DNA of 7,011 bases from Bacteroidales bacterium UBA6360 (GCA_002440085.1 DJRM01000007.1:1-7011); one strand, 5' to 3'. Counted from the stretch's first letter, positions 1 to 6,177 are shown. Notes: generated from the sequence alone by a model not told the origin. Program-made: numbers and translations.

Positions 1-1145
1 CCGCACTGCGACTCGACGCTCACGGCATCCGAAGGACGAATGTCTCCGGTAATCAGGCCCGTGACATTCCGCACGGCATGGAACTTAGGCCGCATATAGA
101 CAGGCTCGCCGCGCAGATTGGTGCGAATCAGCCCGAAGGACTGAATCATCCAGCCGTAGTTCAGGTCGGTCATCGTGAACACGGAATAAGGGCAACCCAT
201 GCCCCAGTGGGTGAGCATGCTCCGCAGATCCCATTTTGCCTGACGATATTCGTCCCACTCGTACCCGTTCAGCGCATGACCATACTCTAAGATTGCAGGA
301 CAGCCGGTCTCTCCCTGCAGCAGCCGTGTGTCGGGAGCGACTTCCGCAAGTTCGGCCTTCAGTTTCTCAACATAATATACGGTGTTTTCCGGAATCGGCC
401 AGTAGGCGTGATAGGTGATGTAGTCCATATATTTCACTCCTCCCCTCGCGGCAATGGCGTTCACCGCCTGCATTATGTACTTGCGGTCAGGACTCGTCGA
501 GGCAAGAGCACATATCTTCACGTCAGAATCAATTTCCCTGATTGCCGCAGCCGTGCGCACGAAAAGATTGGCATACAGGTCGTAGGAGTCGAGCGCCTTC
601 CTGTGGTCCGGCTCGTTCCACACCTCGTACATGGTCACCTTTCCCTTATAGCGCCTTACTACGGCCTTCACATACTGCAGCCACGCATCCATAATCGGGC
701 CGTCGGGGAAAAGATTCGCGTCGAGGTCGGCACCGTGGTCGGAATAGACCGGGTTGCCGTAGCACAGGCACATCCACGGATGAACTCCAAGTTCAATCAG
801 CCCGTCAACATGGGCGTCCAGCCACTCAAAATCGTATTTGCCTTTCTTCTGCTCGGTCTTTGCCCATCCGCTCTGAAGCCTGGCATAGCCGACGCCGGTC
901 TGCGGAACATATTGTTTGAATTTTTCAAAATGAGCATAGTCCCGGTCCATCGTCTCGCATCCGACGCTCCACCACGACGGCTGCGAAAGGTCGGAGTTCC
1001 GTGGTTGCAGATGACCGACGAGGGGCAGCGGAGCAGGATGAGTACAGATGTTGTCCCAGGTCACGGAGGAAGCAATCGGTTTCTGCGCCGACGACACAAG
1101 TGCCGAAAACGAGAGCGCAAGCAATGTCAATGCAATCTTTTTCAT
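1..1145 (-). CDS. Secreted clan GH-A glycoside hydrolase, 3' end beyond window
   Basis: This frame is open for 381 codons from the ATG at 1145-1143 to the left edge, so the C-terminus is missing. Residues 1-20 form a signal peptide (MKK, a hydrophobic stretch, then SSA before Q21), so the enzyme is exported to the periplasm or surface. W176-N177-E178-P179 is the acid/base motif of clan GH-A (beta/alpha)8 barrels. E279 in QGETGCP, about 100 residues on, is the likely nucleophile, and YHAYWP (245-250) fits a substrate-binding strand end. The layout resembles GH39- or GH5-like enzymes, but I cannot assign a family or substrate. It diverges from the GntR regulator at 1302, across a shared control region, and is that regulator's probable target. 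No Shine-Dalgarno is seen, as is usual in this phylum. A 288-codon frame on the opposite strand (408-1274) is only its shadow. Confidence 0.9.
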   Translation of the reverse strand, partial: MKKIALTLLALSFSALVSSAQKPIASSVTWDNICTHPAPLPLVGHLQPRNSDLSQPSWWSVGCETMDRDYAHFEKFKQYVPQTGVGYARLQSGWAKTEQKKGKYDFEWLDAHVDGLIELGVHPWMCLCYGNPVYSDHGADLDANLFPDGPIMDAWLQYVKAVVRRYKGKVTMYEVWNEPDHRKALDSYDLYANLFVRTAAAIREIDSDVKICALASTSPDRKYIMQAVNAIAARGGVKYMDYITYHAYWPIPENTVYYVEKLKAELAEVAPDTRLLQGETGCPAILEYGHALNGYEWDEYRQAKWDLRSMLTHWGMGCPYSVFTMTDLNYGWMIQSFGLIRTNLRGEPVYMRPKFHAVRNVTGLITGDIRPSDAVSVESQC

Positions 1146-1185
1146 TTTTATCTGGCAGTGTTTCATAAATATGCGGTTATCTTCT

Positions 1186-1193
1186 TAACTTTG
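1186..1193 (+). promoter_or_regulatory. Promoter -7 element for GntR regulator copy 1
   Basis: TAACTTTG matches the Bacteroidota -7 consensus TAnnTTTG exactly. It is followed by CAG, as in the promoter of copy 2 (TAATTTTGCAG at 4884-4894). No convincing -33 TTTG is visible at the usual distance. A start near 1200 would give a leader of about 100 bases that crosses the half-site cluster at 1203-1255. Confidence 0.55.
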
Positions 1194-1202
1194 CAGCCTT
1201 GT

Positions 1203-1255
1203 GCACAGTACCACAGTAAAGCAAATCACACTTCAACTGTGGTGTACTGTGGTAC
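1203..1255. promoter_or_regulatory. Probable GntR operator: clustered inverted ACTGTGG half-sites
   Basis: GTACCACAGT at 1208-1217 is the exact reverse complement of ACTGTGGTAC at 1246-1255. Extra half-sites flank each arm: ACTGTGGT at 1236-1243 repeats ten bases before the right arm, and CACAGT at 1204-1209 precedes the left arm. The cluster lies between the two opposing -7 boxes, where a repressor would stop both promoters. The left arm, GTACCACAGTAAAGC (1208-1222), matches GCACCACAGCAGAGC (4903-4917) upstream of regulator copy 2 at 12 of 15 bases. That it is the regulator's operator is inferred from position and from this conservation. Confidence 0.6.
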
Positions 1256-1288
1256 AAAGATAGCATATTATTGACAATTCAAAGCAAA
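1255..1288 (-). promoter_or_regulatory. Promoter for the glycoside hydrolase gene
   Basis: Read on the minus strand, 1262-1255 is TATCTTTG, an exact TAnnTTTG -7 box. TTTG occurs upstream at 1283-1280 (17-base spacer) and at 1288-1285 (22-base spacer), either of which could serve as the -33 element. The predicted start near 1248 lies inside the ACTGTGG repeats, so a protein bound there would block this promoter. This promoter faces the one at 1186-1193. Confidence 0.5.
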
Positions 1289-1301
1289 TTTTCAGTTTTT
1301 T

Positions 1302-2336
1302 ATGAAAAAAAACATTTCCATAGACAAAAATTCGCTGACGCCGGTATATAGGCAGATTGTGACCAAAATCAGTTCAATGATTGACGCGGGAGAACTTGAG
1401 GACGGGGATATGCTGCCGTCGATGAACGAACTGGCGGAGGAACACGGAATATCGAAGGAGACGGTGAAGAAGGCCTACACGATACTGAGGGACAAGGGGT
1501 GCGTGGAGCCGAGGCAGGGCAAGGGCTTCTTCATCAGGAAGGACGGGGAGACACACAAGATCAAGGTCCTGGCGATATTCGACAAGCTCAGCACATACAA
1601 GCAGCTCCTCTTCGACTCGATGGCGGAAAGAATCGACAAGCATGCGGAGATTACGATACGTCTGCATGAACAGAACATCGACATGCTCGAATATTTTCTG
1701 AATGAGAATCCCGACAACTTCGACTATTACGTCATCACGCCGCATTTTCCGCTTGACGCGGCGACTCAGAAGAAAGTATGCGCGCTGCTGGGGAAAGTCC
1801 CGAACCGCAAGCTGATTATGCTCGACAACTGGATGCGGAGCATTCCCGGGAACTACGGCGCTGTCTATCAGGACTATGAGAACGACATAATCAAGGGACT
1901 TGAAGACGGGCTTGATTCATTCCGTGCCTACAACAGACTGAACGTGATCACTCTCCCGTCGAGTCTCTATGCACAGAAAATAAAGAAAGGGGTCGCGCGT
2001 TTCTGCCGGGACAACAAGATACGCGTCACCTACTCGGACGTCGTGATTCCCGAGAATGTCCGCAAGGGCGAAGCCTACCTGCTCCTTAGCGGACAGTATG
2101 ATTTCGGGCTCATCGAATTGGCGCGGCTCGCGAAGAAAAAGGAACTCGCTGTAGGCAAAGACATAGCGATAATCTCCTACAACGAGTCCCCAATCAGCGA
2201 GATAATACTCAACGGACTTACAACGGTCTCGACGGACTTCGTCCAGATGGGACGTCTCATCGGGGACATGATTCTGGAGAAGAGGCTCTCGAAAGAGCAC
2301 TGCGACTTCCGCATGACCCGCAGGGACTCGTTCTGA
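1302..2336 (+). CDS. GntR-type regulator with LacI-like sensor domain (copy 1)
   Basis: A 344-residue transcription factor. Residues 1-80 form a GntR winged helix: PVYRQI at 14-19, LPSMNELAE at 38-46, recognition helix SKETVKKAY at 51-59, and wing QGKGF at 72-76. Residues 87-344 resemble the periplasmic-binding-protein-like sensor of LacI/AraR-type regulators, ending with ISYNESP, then LTTVSTDF and QMGRL, the usual C-terminal LacI-like block. Such proteins normally bind a sugar or sugar derivative and release DNA; the ligand here is unknown. The gene diverges from a secreted glycoside hydrolase and has repeated half-sites upstream, so self-control and hydrolase control are likely. The ATG at 1302 is chosen because copy 2 starts at the same alignment position. 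The reading frame is intact. Copy 2 is 71% identical (245 of 344 residues by hand count). Confidence 0.93.
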   Translation: MKKNISIDKNSLTPVYRQIVTKISSMIDAGELEDGDMLPSMNELAEEHGISKETVKKAYTILRDKGCVEPRQGKGFFIRKDGETHKIKVLAIFDKLSTYKQLLFDSMAERIDKHAEITIRLHEQNIDMLEYFLNENPDNFDYYVITPHFPLDAATQKKVCALLGKVPNRKLIMLDNWMRSIPGNYGAVYQDYENDIIKGLEDGLDSFRAYNRLNVITLPSSLYAQKIKKGVARFCRDNKIRVTYSDVVIPENVRKGEAYLLLSGQYDFGLIELARLAKKKELAVGKDIAIISYNESPISEIILNGLTTVSTDFVQMGRLIGDMILEKRLSKEHCDFRMTRRDSF

Positions 2337-2338
2337 GC

Positions 2339-2425
2339 CGCATTCGGCTTGTGGTCGACTATATGATGCGGCGATTACCGGGAAAAGAGGTCATCGGACG
2401 TGATGACATTCTGGAATATGAGTAA
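2339..2425 (+). pseudogene. Possible C-terminal remnant of an unknown gene
   Basis: Straight after the regulator stop, in a different frame, a coding-like stretch ends at TAA 2423-2425. Its last residues are LPGKEVIGRDDILEYE, an ordered, acidic tail that looks like a real protein end rather than random translation. No start of its own is convincing (an ATG lies at 2363), and I do not recognise the family. It may be the tail of a gene removed before the Fic gene arrived, or chance. The rest of the 2337-2451 gap holds only a 4-bp GCCG/CGGC stem at 2337-2348, with no T run. Confidence 0.25.
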
Positions 2426-2451
2426 GATGGTGGGTAATACGAGAATAGTGT

Positions 2452-3513
2452 TCACACAACGGAGGTTGCAATTACTCTCCAAGTCCCATTCTCATGACGT
2501 GCAATGTAGCCACCGTCAACCAAATGCTTTACCAGTTTCTGTATGGCGGATGTGTTTATGCCCAACGTACTTGTCAATTCTGCATAAGTGATGCCTGGAT
2601 TTTCTCGCATCAACCGCAGGATGCGCGCTGTATTCTTGCTTCTTGTTGTTATAATCTCACCATCGTACCACCAAAGGTCTTCATCCTTTCTAGTTACAAA
2701 GTCAATGTCTGTTTGAATTTCCTTGGCAACCAATTTCTCAAAGTATTTCAGGAAGACGCCTATCTGCTTGATGTTGGCATGAGCTCCTACAGAAGGAATC
2801 GCACCTACCACCATATCCGTTTGGTGCAAAGCCTCCAGATACTCCTGTTTTTTTCGGCTCCGTACAACTATCATCGGCCATCCATGTCTGGAAAGAATAT
2901 AGTTCACCATCAATCGGGCTATTCTTCCGTTTCCATCCTCGAATGGGTGAATCCGTATATAACGGTAATGAAACAAGGCTGCCAGTTCTACTGGAGATAG
3001 TTCTCCTTTCTGTTCCTCCTCATTGTACCAGTCTACAAGGTCTGACATAAGAGCATAAGTTTCATCTGGTGAGGCGTACTCAAATCGGTCTCCATAGCGG
3101 GTTATCACACTGTTAGGACGTGTTTTGTATTGTCCGGCATGGATAACAAAACTTGTCTGTACCCCATTGGGCAATGTACGATACTCGGTATAATCCTCGC
3201 GAAGTAAAGTGCGATGAAGCGTCCTGATGAAGTTCTGAGTAAGTGGCTCTTTCTTGTTTGCCGCCTCTTCTTTCATCATTTTTACAGACACCTCACTGGC
3301 TTTCATATCGTTGAAGTCTTTCAAATGTCCTTCCCCACTTACCTTGCCAAAAAGAAGCAAAAGCTCCGTCTGGCCATAGGTCAAGGTATTGCCTTCAAGA
3401 TGATTACTGTTGTAGTTATATTCAACAGTAAACCTCATGCTGAGTTTATTTTGGTCGGCTTCCGACAGTGGCTGAATAGATAGCCATTTATTGTAGACTG
3501 TTTCTAAGGTCAT
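2452..3513 (-). CDS. Fic domain protein with N-terminal inhibitory motif and C-terminal winged helix
   Basis: A 353-residue Fic/DOC family enzyme. The family usually transfers AMP from ATP to a hydroxyl side chain of a target protein. The catalytic loop HPFEDGNGRIAR is complete at residues 189-200, with H189 as the base and the GNGR anion-binding turn. S36-N-H-L-E40-G41 fits the inhibitory motif [S/T]xxxE[G/N]; because it lies before the Fic core, this is the self-inhibited class II layout. YKTRPNSV (129-136) matches the conserved region ahead of the core. Residues about 292-350 form a winged helix (ITYAELTSTLGINTSAIQKL), common in stand-alone Fic proteins and possibly DNA-binding. The cellular target is unknown and no partner gene is adjacent. 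The gene and its upstream region are visibly more AT-rich than the flanking regulators, which suggests acquisition by transfer. The start at 3513 gives the full N-terminus. Confidence 0.93.
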   Translation of the reverse strand: MTLETVYNKWLSIQPLSEADQNKLSMRFTVEYNYNSNHLEGNTLTYGQTELLLLFGKVSGEGHLKDFNDMKASEVSVKMMKEEAANKKEPLTQNFIRTLHRTLLREDYTEYRTLPNGVQTSFVIHAGQYKTRPNSVITRYGDRFEYASPDETYALMSDLVDWYNEEEQKGELSPVELAALFHYRYIRIHPFEDGNGRIARLMVNYILSRHGWPMIVVRSRKKQEYLEALHQTDMVVGAIPSVGAHANIKQIGVFLKYFEKLVAKEIQTDIDFVTRKDEDLWWYDGEIITTRSKNTARILRLMRENPGITYAELTSTLGINTSAIQKLVKHLVDGGYIARHENGTWRVIATSVV

Positions 3514-3528
3514 ATTATTGAATTTATA

Positions 3529-3559
3529 GTTACCACCCTACAAAGTGGTAACATACCAC
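3529..3559. promoter_or_regulatory. Palindromic operator-like site upstream of the fic gene
   Basis: GTTACCAC (3529-3536) and GTGGTAAC (3545-3552) form a perfect 8-bp inverted repeat with an 8-base spacer. A further TACCAC (3554-3559) makes a second palindrome with GTGGTA across 3 bases. The set begins 16 bases upstream of the fic ATG, a typical repressor or autoregulation position. No exact TAnnTTTG box is seen for this gene. The winged helix at the C-terminus of the Fic protein is a candidate binder, by inference only. Confidence 0.45.
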
Positions 3560-3646
3560 CTTTAAAGCAATTCCCTAATTATGTATATTACTTTTATTAC
3601 ACCCGATTCTATCCGCAGCGTCATTTTTTTACTCAAGTTCCGCAAG

Positions 3647-3682
3647 TAAATACTTTATGAGACAAAAGGCCAAAAGTATTTA
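3647..3682. repeat. AT-rich 10-bp perfect inverted repeat
   Basis: TAAATACTTT (3647-3656) pairs with AAAGTATTTA (3673-3682) across a 16-base loop. It lies in the AT-rich noncoding stretch 3514-3743 between the fic gene and the short frame at 3744. It is not followed by a T run and is low in GC, so it is a weak terminator candidate; a protein-binding site or the edge of an old element is possible. Nothing else is recognised in this gap beyond the fic operator-like site. Confidence 0.35.
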
Positions 3683-3743
3683 ATAATTCACTAATTATCA
3701 CTATATTATAAAAACAAAAAACTACAAATAACATACTTTAGCC

Positions 3744-3917
3744 ATGGACAAAAATAAACAAATAATCGGTGAACTGCAAGACTTCTTCAAGCATAATGGC
3801 CACGAAGAAGCAGGTGTGTGCCCTTCTCGGGAAGATTCCGAACCGAATAAAGCTTTCTTTGCCAAATTGGTTCTGACAAAGATTTTCATTTTGCATTATT
3901 TTTCCGCAAAGGTCTAA
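3744..3917 (+). CDS. Short open frame of 57 codons, possibly a broken gene
   Basis: This frame begins MDKNKQIIGELQDFFKHNG, which looks like a natural protein start (charged, then an amphipathic helix), after an AT-rich upstream stretch like those of real genes here. From about residue 19 it crosses a relic of a GntR regulator in the wrong frame (3799-3845), and the remainder (AKLVLTKIFILHYFSAKV) looks like random translation. The likeliest reading is the 5' end of an unidentified gene joined to foreign DNA near 3798. It could also be chance. No ribosome binding site is seen. Confidence 0.22.
   Translation: MDKNKQIIGELQDFFKHNGHEEAGVCPSREDSEPNKAFFAKLVLTKIFILHYFSAKV
3799..3845 (+). pseudogene. 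Relic of a third GntR regulator paralogue
   Basis: These 47 bases match 5408-5454 in regulator copy 2 at 43 positions, and match copy 1 clearly less well. Translated in the matching frame they give ATKKQVCALLGKIPNR, against ATQRRVCALLGKIPNR in copy 2 and ATQKKVCALLGKVPNR in copy 1, which is part of the sensor domain. Matching stops abruptly before 3799. After 3845 only a weak trace continues (an NW pair, as in LDNWMR) before a stop. The three substitutions that change the protein are conservative, which suggests that the source was once functional. Confidence 0.7.
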
Positions 3918-3947
3918 GAAAAACCTTCAAAAAAATGCCGGCACTCT

Positions 3948-4382
3948 CTACAGCGAGGCGCGGAACGGGAAGAGGGGCAGGCCTGCGGAGTTGAAGACGG
4001 AGCCGGCGTGCCAGCCGCTGAAACAGTAGCGGGCCGCGGTCGGGGAAGAGACCTCCTGGGAGGAGAACTCGAGGACGCCGCCGGGAAGGATGCGCAGTTG
4101 GGCCGGGACGAAGGTCTCGCCGTCGCCGGAAATCTCAGCGTATGGAATGTTGAAAGTCTTGCCGTCGCCGGAAACCTCCACGTTGTCAATGCCATCCGCG
4201 ACATGAAGCCCGGATGCGTCGGAGAGGGTCACGAGCAGTTTGTCGCCATCGGCCTTCATGGACTCGAACGCAGGGCCCATGGGATTCACAGACTTGTCGC
4301 CATATTCGTTGTGCAGCGCCCAGAGAGCGAAGCGTTCCGCCGGGACTTTCTTGTTCGGGAAATGGACGGTGCTTTCGCTGCC
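3948..4382 (-). pseudogene. 3' part of a sialate O-acetylesterase-like gene
   Basis: About 144 codons survive, ending at TAG 3950-3948. The translation has the C-terminal pattern of bacterial sialate O-acetylesterases (SGNH-type enzymes that remove acetyl groups from sialic acids or other glycans): VHFPNKKVPAERFALWAL, then GPAFESM, later ARYCFSGWHAG, and the final FNSAGLPLFPFRASL. Full proteins of this kind usually have several hundred residues, and the SGNH catalytic part with its Ser and Asp/His residues is absent. Upstream of V-G-S-E-S (near 4382) the frame stays open but reads through the antisense of the beta-helix gene and no longer resembles the family. No promoter or signal peptide is present, so it should be inactive. 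Identification is from remembered family patterns. Confidence 0.72.
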
Positions 4383-4386
4383 AACA

Positions 4387-4719
4387 AAGGCATATTTCGC
4401 CAATTGCAGTATTGACAACAATAGTAAAGAAGGGAACTTCGTCGTAAGGGTCGGAGGAACAAAGGCGAGCGTCACTTTTGAGCGCTGCACATTCTCAAAC
4501 AACACGGTTTCCGGCAAAGGGTTCATTCAGGTTCAGAAAGGCGGCAGCCTCACCATCCGTGACTGCGATTTCACGCATGGCAACACCGTAAGCGGGGAAG
4601 CCACGGACGGACCATATAAAGACAAATACCGCGTATGCTACAAGACAGAAGGCATATTCACCTTCGAGGGAGACAACAAGTTCGCCGCTGACCAGTTCGT
4701 GGTGTCAGGTTCATATTAA
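4387..4719 (+). pseudogene. 3' part of a right-handed beta-helix protein gene
   Basis: About 110 codons remain, ending at TAA 4717-4719. The protein shows the turn pattern of right-handed parallel beta-helix proteins, with three related rungs: ANCSIDNN, ERCTFSNN and RDCDFTHGN, about 27 residues apart, with hydrophobic strands (NFVVRVGG, GFIQVQKGG) between. Such proteins are usually exported polysaccharide-binding, lyase or adhesin-like proteins. The end, KFAADQFVVSGSY, reads like a natural C-terminus, and a terminator follows at 4770. The open frame reaches back to 4240, but that part is the antisense of the esterase relic, so the true 5' part is lost. A functional short protein is unlikely because no signal peptide or promoter is seen. 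Confidence 0.6.
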
Positions 4720-4769
4720 CCTCATCCAATAACGGCGTCAACGATGAAAAGGGCGCCAAACAAGCCATG

Positions 4770-4815
4770 AATCCGTCCGGCAGGTCATCAAAACGATTAC
4801 ACCGGACGGATTTTT
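4770..4815 (+). terminator. Hairpin terminator after the beta-helix remnant
   Basis: AATCCGTCCGG (4770-4780) and CCGGACGGATT (4802-4812) pair perfectly over 11 bp, and the right arm runs into five T residues (4811-4815). The 21-base loop is longer than usual, but the GC-rich stem followed by T residues fits intrinsic termination of plus-strand transcription. It separates the remnant from the promoter of regulator copy 2. Confidence 0.7.
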
Positions 4816-4883
4816 CGTCATGGAATTGTATGCCACAAAAAATGTGTCGTATTCATATAATCCGCAATTCACACAAAATTTTG

Positions 4884-4891
4884 TAATTTTG
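4884..4891 (+). promoter_or_regulatory. Promoter -7 element for GntR regulator copy 2
   Basis: TAATTTTG is an exact TAnnTTTG box and is followed by CAG, as at the promoter of copy 1 (TAACTTTGCAG). No clear -33 TTTG is found about 20 bases upstream. A start near 4898 gives a leader of about 50 bases. Confidence 0.6.
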
Positions 4892-4902
4892 CAGACGCTC
4901 GC

Positions 4903-4931
4903 GCACCACAGCAGAGCATAGTTAAGCATAG
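4903..4931. promoter_or_regulatory. Operator-like site upstream of GntR copy 2
   Basis: GCACCACAGCAGAGC (4903-4917) matches the left arm of the copy 1 operator (1208-1222) at 12 of 15 bases. It lies 11 bases after the -7 box, against 14 in copy 1. Next come two AGCATAG repeats ten bases apart (4915-4921 and 4925-4931). The inverted ACTGTGG arm found at copy 1 is missing, so only a single half-site survives here. Confidence 0.45.
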
Positions 4932-4948
4932 CCAACAACATATCGCTT

Positions 4949-5983
4949 ATGAAAGGCAACATACGCATCGACAAAAACTCGCTGATTCCCGTTTATCGAC
5001 AGATTGTCAGCGCCATAGATTCAATGATTGAGACAGGGGCGCTGAAGGAGGGGGATGTGCTTCCGTCCATGAACGAACTCGCCGAGAAGCTCGAAATCTC
5101 GAAGGAGACGACGAAAAAGGCATATCTTGTGCTGCGGGACGAGGGAAAGGTGGAATCGAAGCAGGGAAAGGGGTTCTATGTCCGGGCGGACGGAGGGGCG
5201 AGAAAGCTGAAGGTGCTGGCGATATTCGACAAGCTCAGCACATACAAGCAGATTCTTTTCAGTTCGATGCTGGAGACGCTCGACAACCACGCCGAAATCA
5301 CGATACGCCTGCATGAGCAGAACGTCGATATGCTCGAATACTTCATCAGCGAGAACCTCGACAATTTCGACTACTATGTCATCACTCCGCATTTCCCGCT
5401 CGACCCTGCCACGCAGAGGCGGGTGTGCGCCCTTCTCGGGAAGATTCCGAACCGCAAGCTGCTGATGCTCGACAACTGGATGAGGGGGATTCACGGGAGT
5501 TTCGGCGCCGTCTATCAGGACTGGGAGAACGACACGGCGAAGGGACTTGCGGAGGGGTTGGACACGCTCCGTAAATACGGCAGGCTCAATGTCATAACTC
5601 TCCCATCGAGCCTCTATTCAAAGGCCATACGCACCGGGGTCGAGCGGTTCTGCAGCGAGAACGGCATCAAGGTCAGGTTCGCGGACAAGGTCAGCCGCGA
5701 CATGGTGCAGAGCGGTGAGGTCTATCTGCTCCTGACCGGCCAGTACGACTTCGACCTCATAGAGCTCGTGCGCATCGCGAGGGAGAAGAAGCTTGAGGTG
5801 GGCAGGGACATAGGCCTGATTTCCTACAACGAGTCGCCCCTCTGCGAGATTATCCTCAACGGCCTCACCACGGTTTCCACCGACTTCGCTCAGATGGGCC
5901 GCCTCGCCGGCGAGATGATTCTCGAACGCTCCCTCGCCAAGCGCCACTGCGACTTCCGCATGACCCGCCGGGCGTCGTTCTGA
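4949..5983 (+). CDS. GntR-type regulator with LacI-like sensor domain (copy 2)
   Basis: A 344-residue paralogue of the regulator at 1302, aligning end to end without gaps (71% identical). The winged helix is kept: recognition helix SKETTKKAY at 51-59 differs from copy 1 at one residue, and wing QGKGF is at 72-76. The two copies probably recognise similar DNA. Differences are concentrated at residues about 221-290 (roughly 54% identical) within the LacI-like sensor, while 91-160 and 291-344 are about 81% identical, so the ligand or its affinity may have changed. The reading frame is intact. Unlike copy 1 it has no complete carbohydrate gene beside it: upstream are two truncated genes, and downstream is an ATPase-like gene with its own promoter. 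It is probably self-regulated through the site at 4903-4917. Its remaining targets may lie elsewhere. Confidence 0.93.
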   Translation: MKGNIRIDKNSLIPVYRQIVSAIDSMIETGALKEGDVLPSMNELAEKLEISKETTKKAYLVLRDEGKVESKQGKGFYVRADGGARKLKVLAIFDKLSTYKQILFSSMLETLDNHAEITIRLHEQNVDMLEYFISENLDNFDYYVITPHFPLDPATQRRVCALLGKIPNRKLLMLDNWMRGIHGSFGAVYQDWENDTAKGLAEGLDTLRKYGRLNVITLPSSLYSKAIRTGVERFCSENGIKVRFADKVSRDMVQSGEVYLLLTGQYDFDLIELVRIAREKKLEVGRDIGLISYNESPLCEIILNGLTTVSTDFAQMGRLAGEMILERSLAKRHCDFRMTRRASF

Positions 5984-6101
5984 GCTGGTCCGGAGTCATC
6001 AGCCTGAGTTATTAGGCTCAGAATCTATTGCAGCATAAGCTATTTTTCGTATTTGCCGAAATTGAGAACCGTCCGGTTCCATTGTCCTTTGTTATACTTT
6101 A

Positions 6102-6128
6102 TTTGTTGACACAAATTTATTATTTTTG
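6102..6128 (+). promoter_or_regulatory. Promoter of the AAA-ATPase-like gene
   Basis: TATTTTTG (6121-6128) is an exact TAnnTTTG -7 box. TTTG at 6102-6105 may be the -33 element, although the 15-base spacer is shorter than usual. The AT-rich setting supports a promoter. The predicted start, near 6134-6136, is at the foot of the stem-loop at 6133-6177. The stretch 5984-6101 before it holds no gene, only a short stem of two alternative 5-bp pairings at 6001-6021. Confidence 0.65.
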
Positions 6129-6132
6129 CGCT

Positions 6133-6177
6133 GCAAACCTTGGCGCAGCAGAACTACTCTGCAAATCTAAGGTTTGC
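6133..6177 (+). promoter_or_regulatory. Leader stem-loop ahead of the AAA-ATPase-like gene
   Basis: GCAAACCTT (6133-6141) pairs perfectly with AAGGTTTGC (6169-6177). Inside, GCAGA (6148-6152) pairs with TCTGC (6158-6162) around the loop ACTAC, leaving a symmetric 6-by-6 internal loop. The structure starts about where transcription should begin and ends 23 bases before the ATG, so it would be the first fold of the mRNA. It could stabilise the message, control translation, or act as DNA as an operator palindrome. Confidence 0.45.

Noticed and set aside
408..1274. 288-codon open frame on the plus strand
   Set aside because: It is antisense to the glycoside hydrolase, whose signal peptide, WNEP motif and continuous homology-like sequence show that the minus strand is coding; the plus translation is arginine- and histidine-rich and resembles no family.
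3935..3942. TGCCGGCA palindrome next to a run of A residues after the esterase stop, as a minus-strand terminator
   Set aside because: The palindrome has no loop and cannot form a normal hairpin, despite the adjacent T run on the minus strand.
5021..5494. Long minus-strand open frames inside both GntR genes (also 1374-1745, 1917-2300 and 5618-5947)
   Set aside because: They mirror the codon pattern of intact regulator genes and translate to low-complexity, histidine/arginine/leucine-rich sequence.
6001..6021. Stem after regulator copy 2 (AGCCT/AGGCT or CTGAG/CTCAG)
   Set aside because: Only 5 bp in either pairing and no T run follows, so it is too weak to call a terminator.
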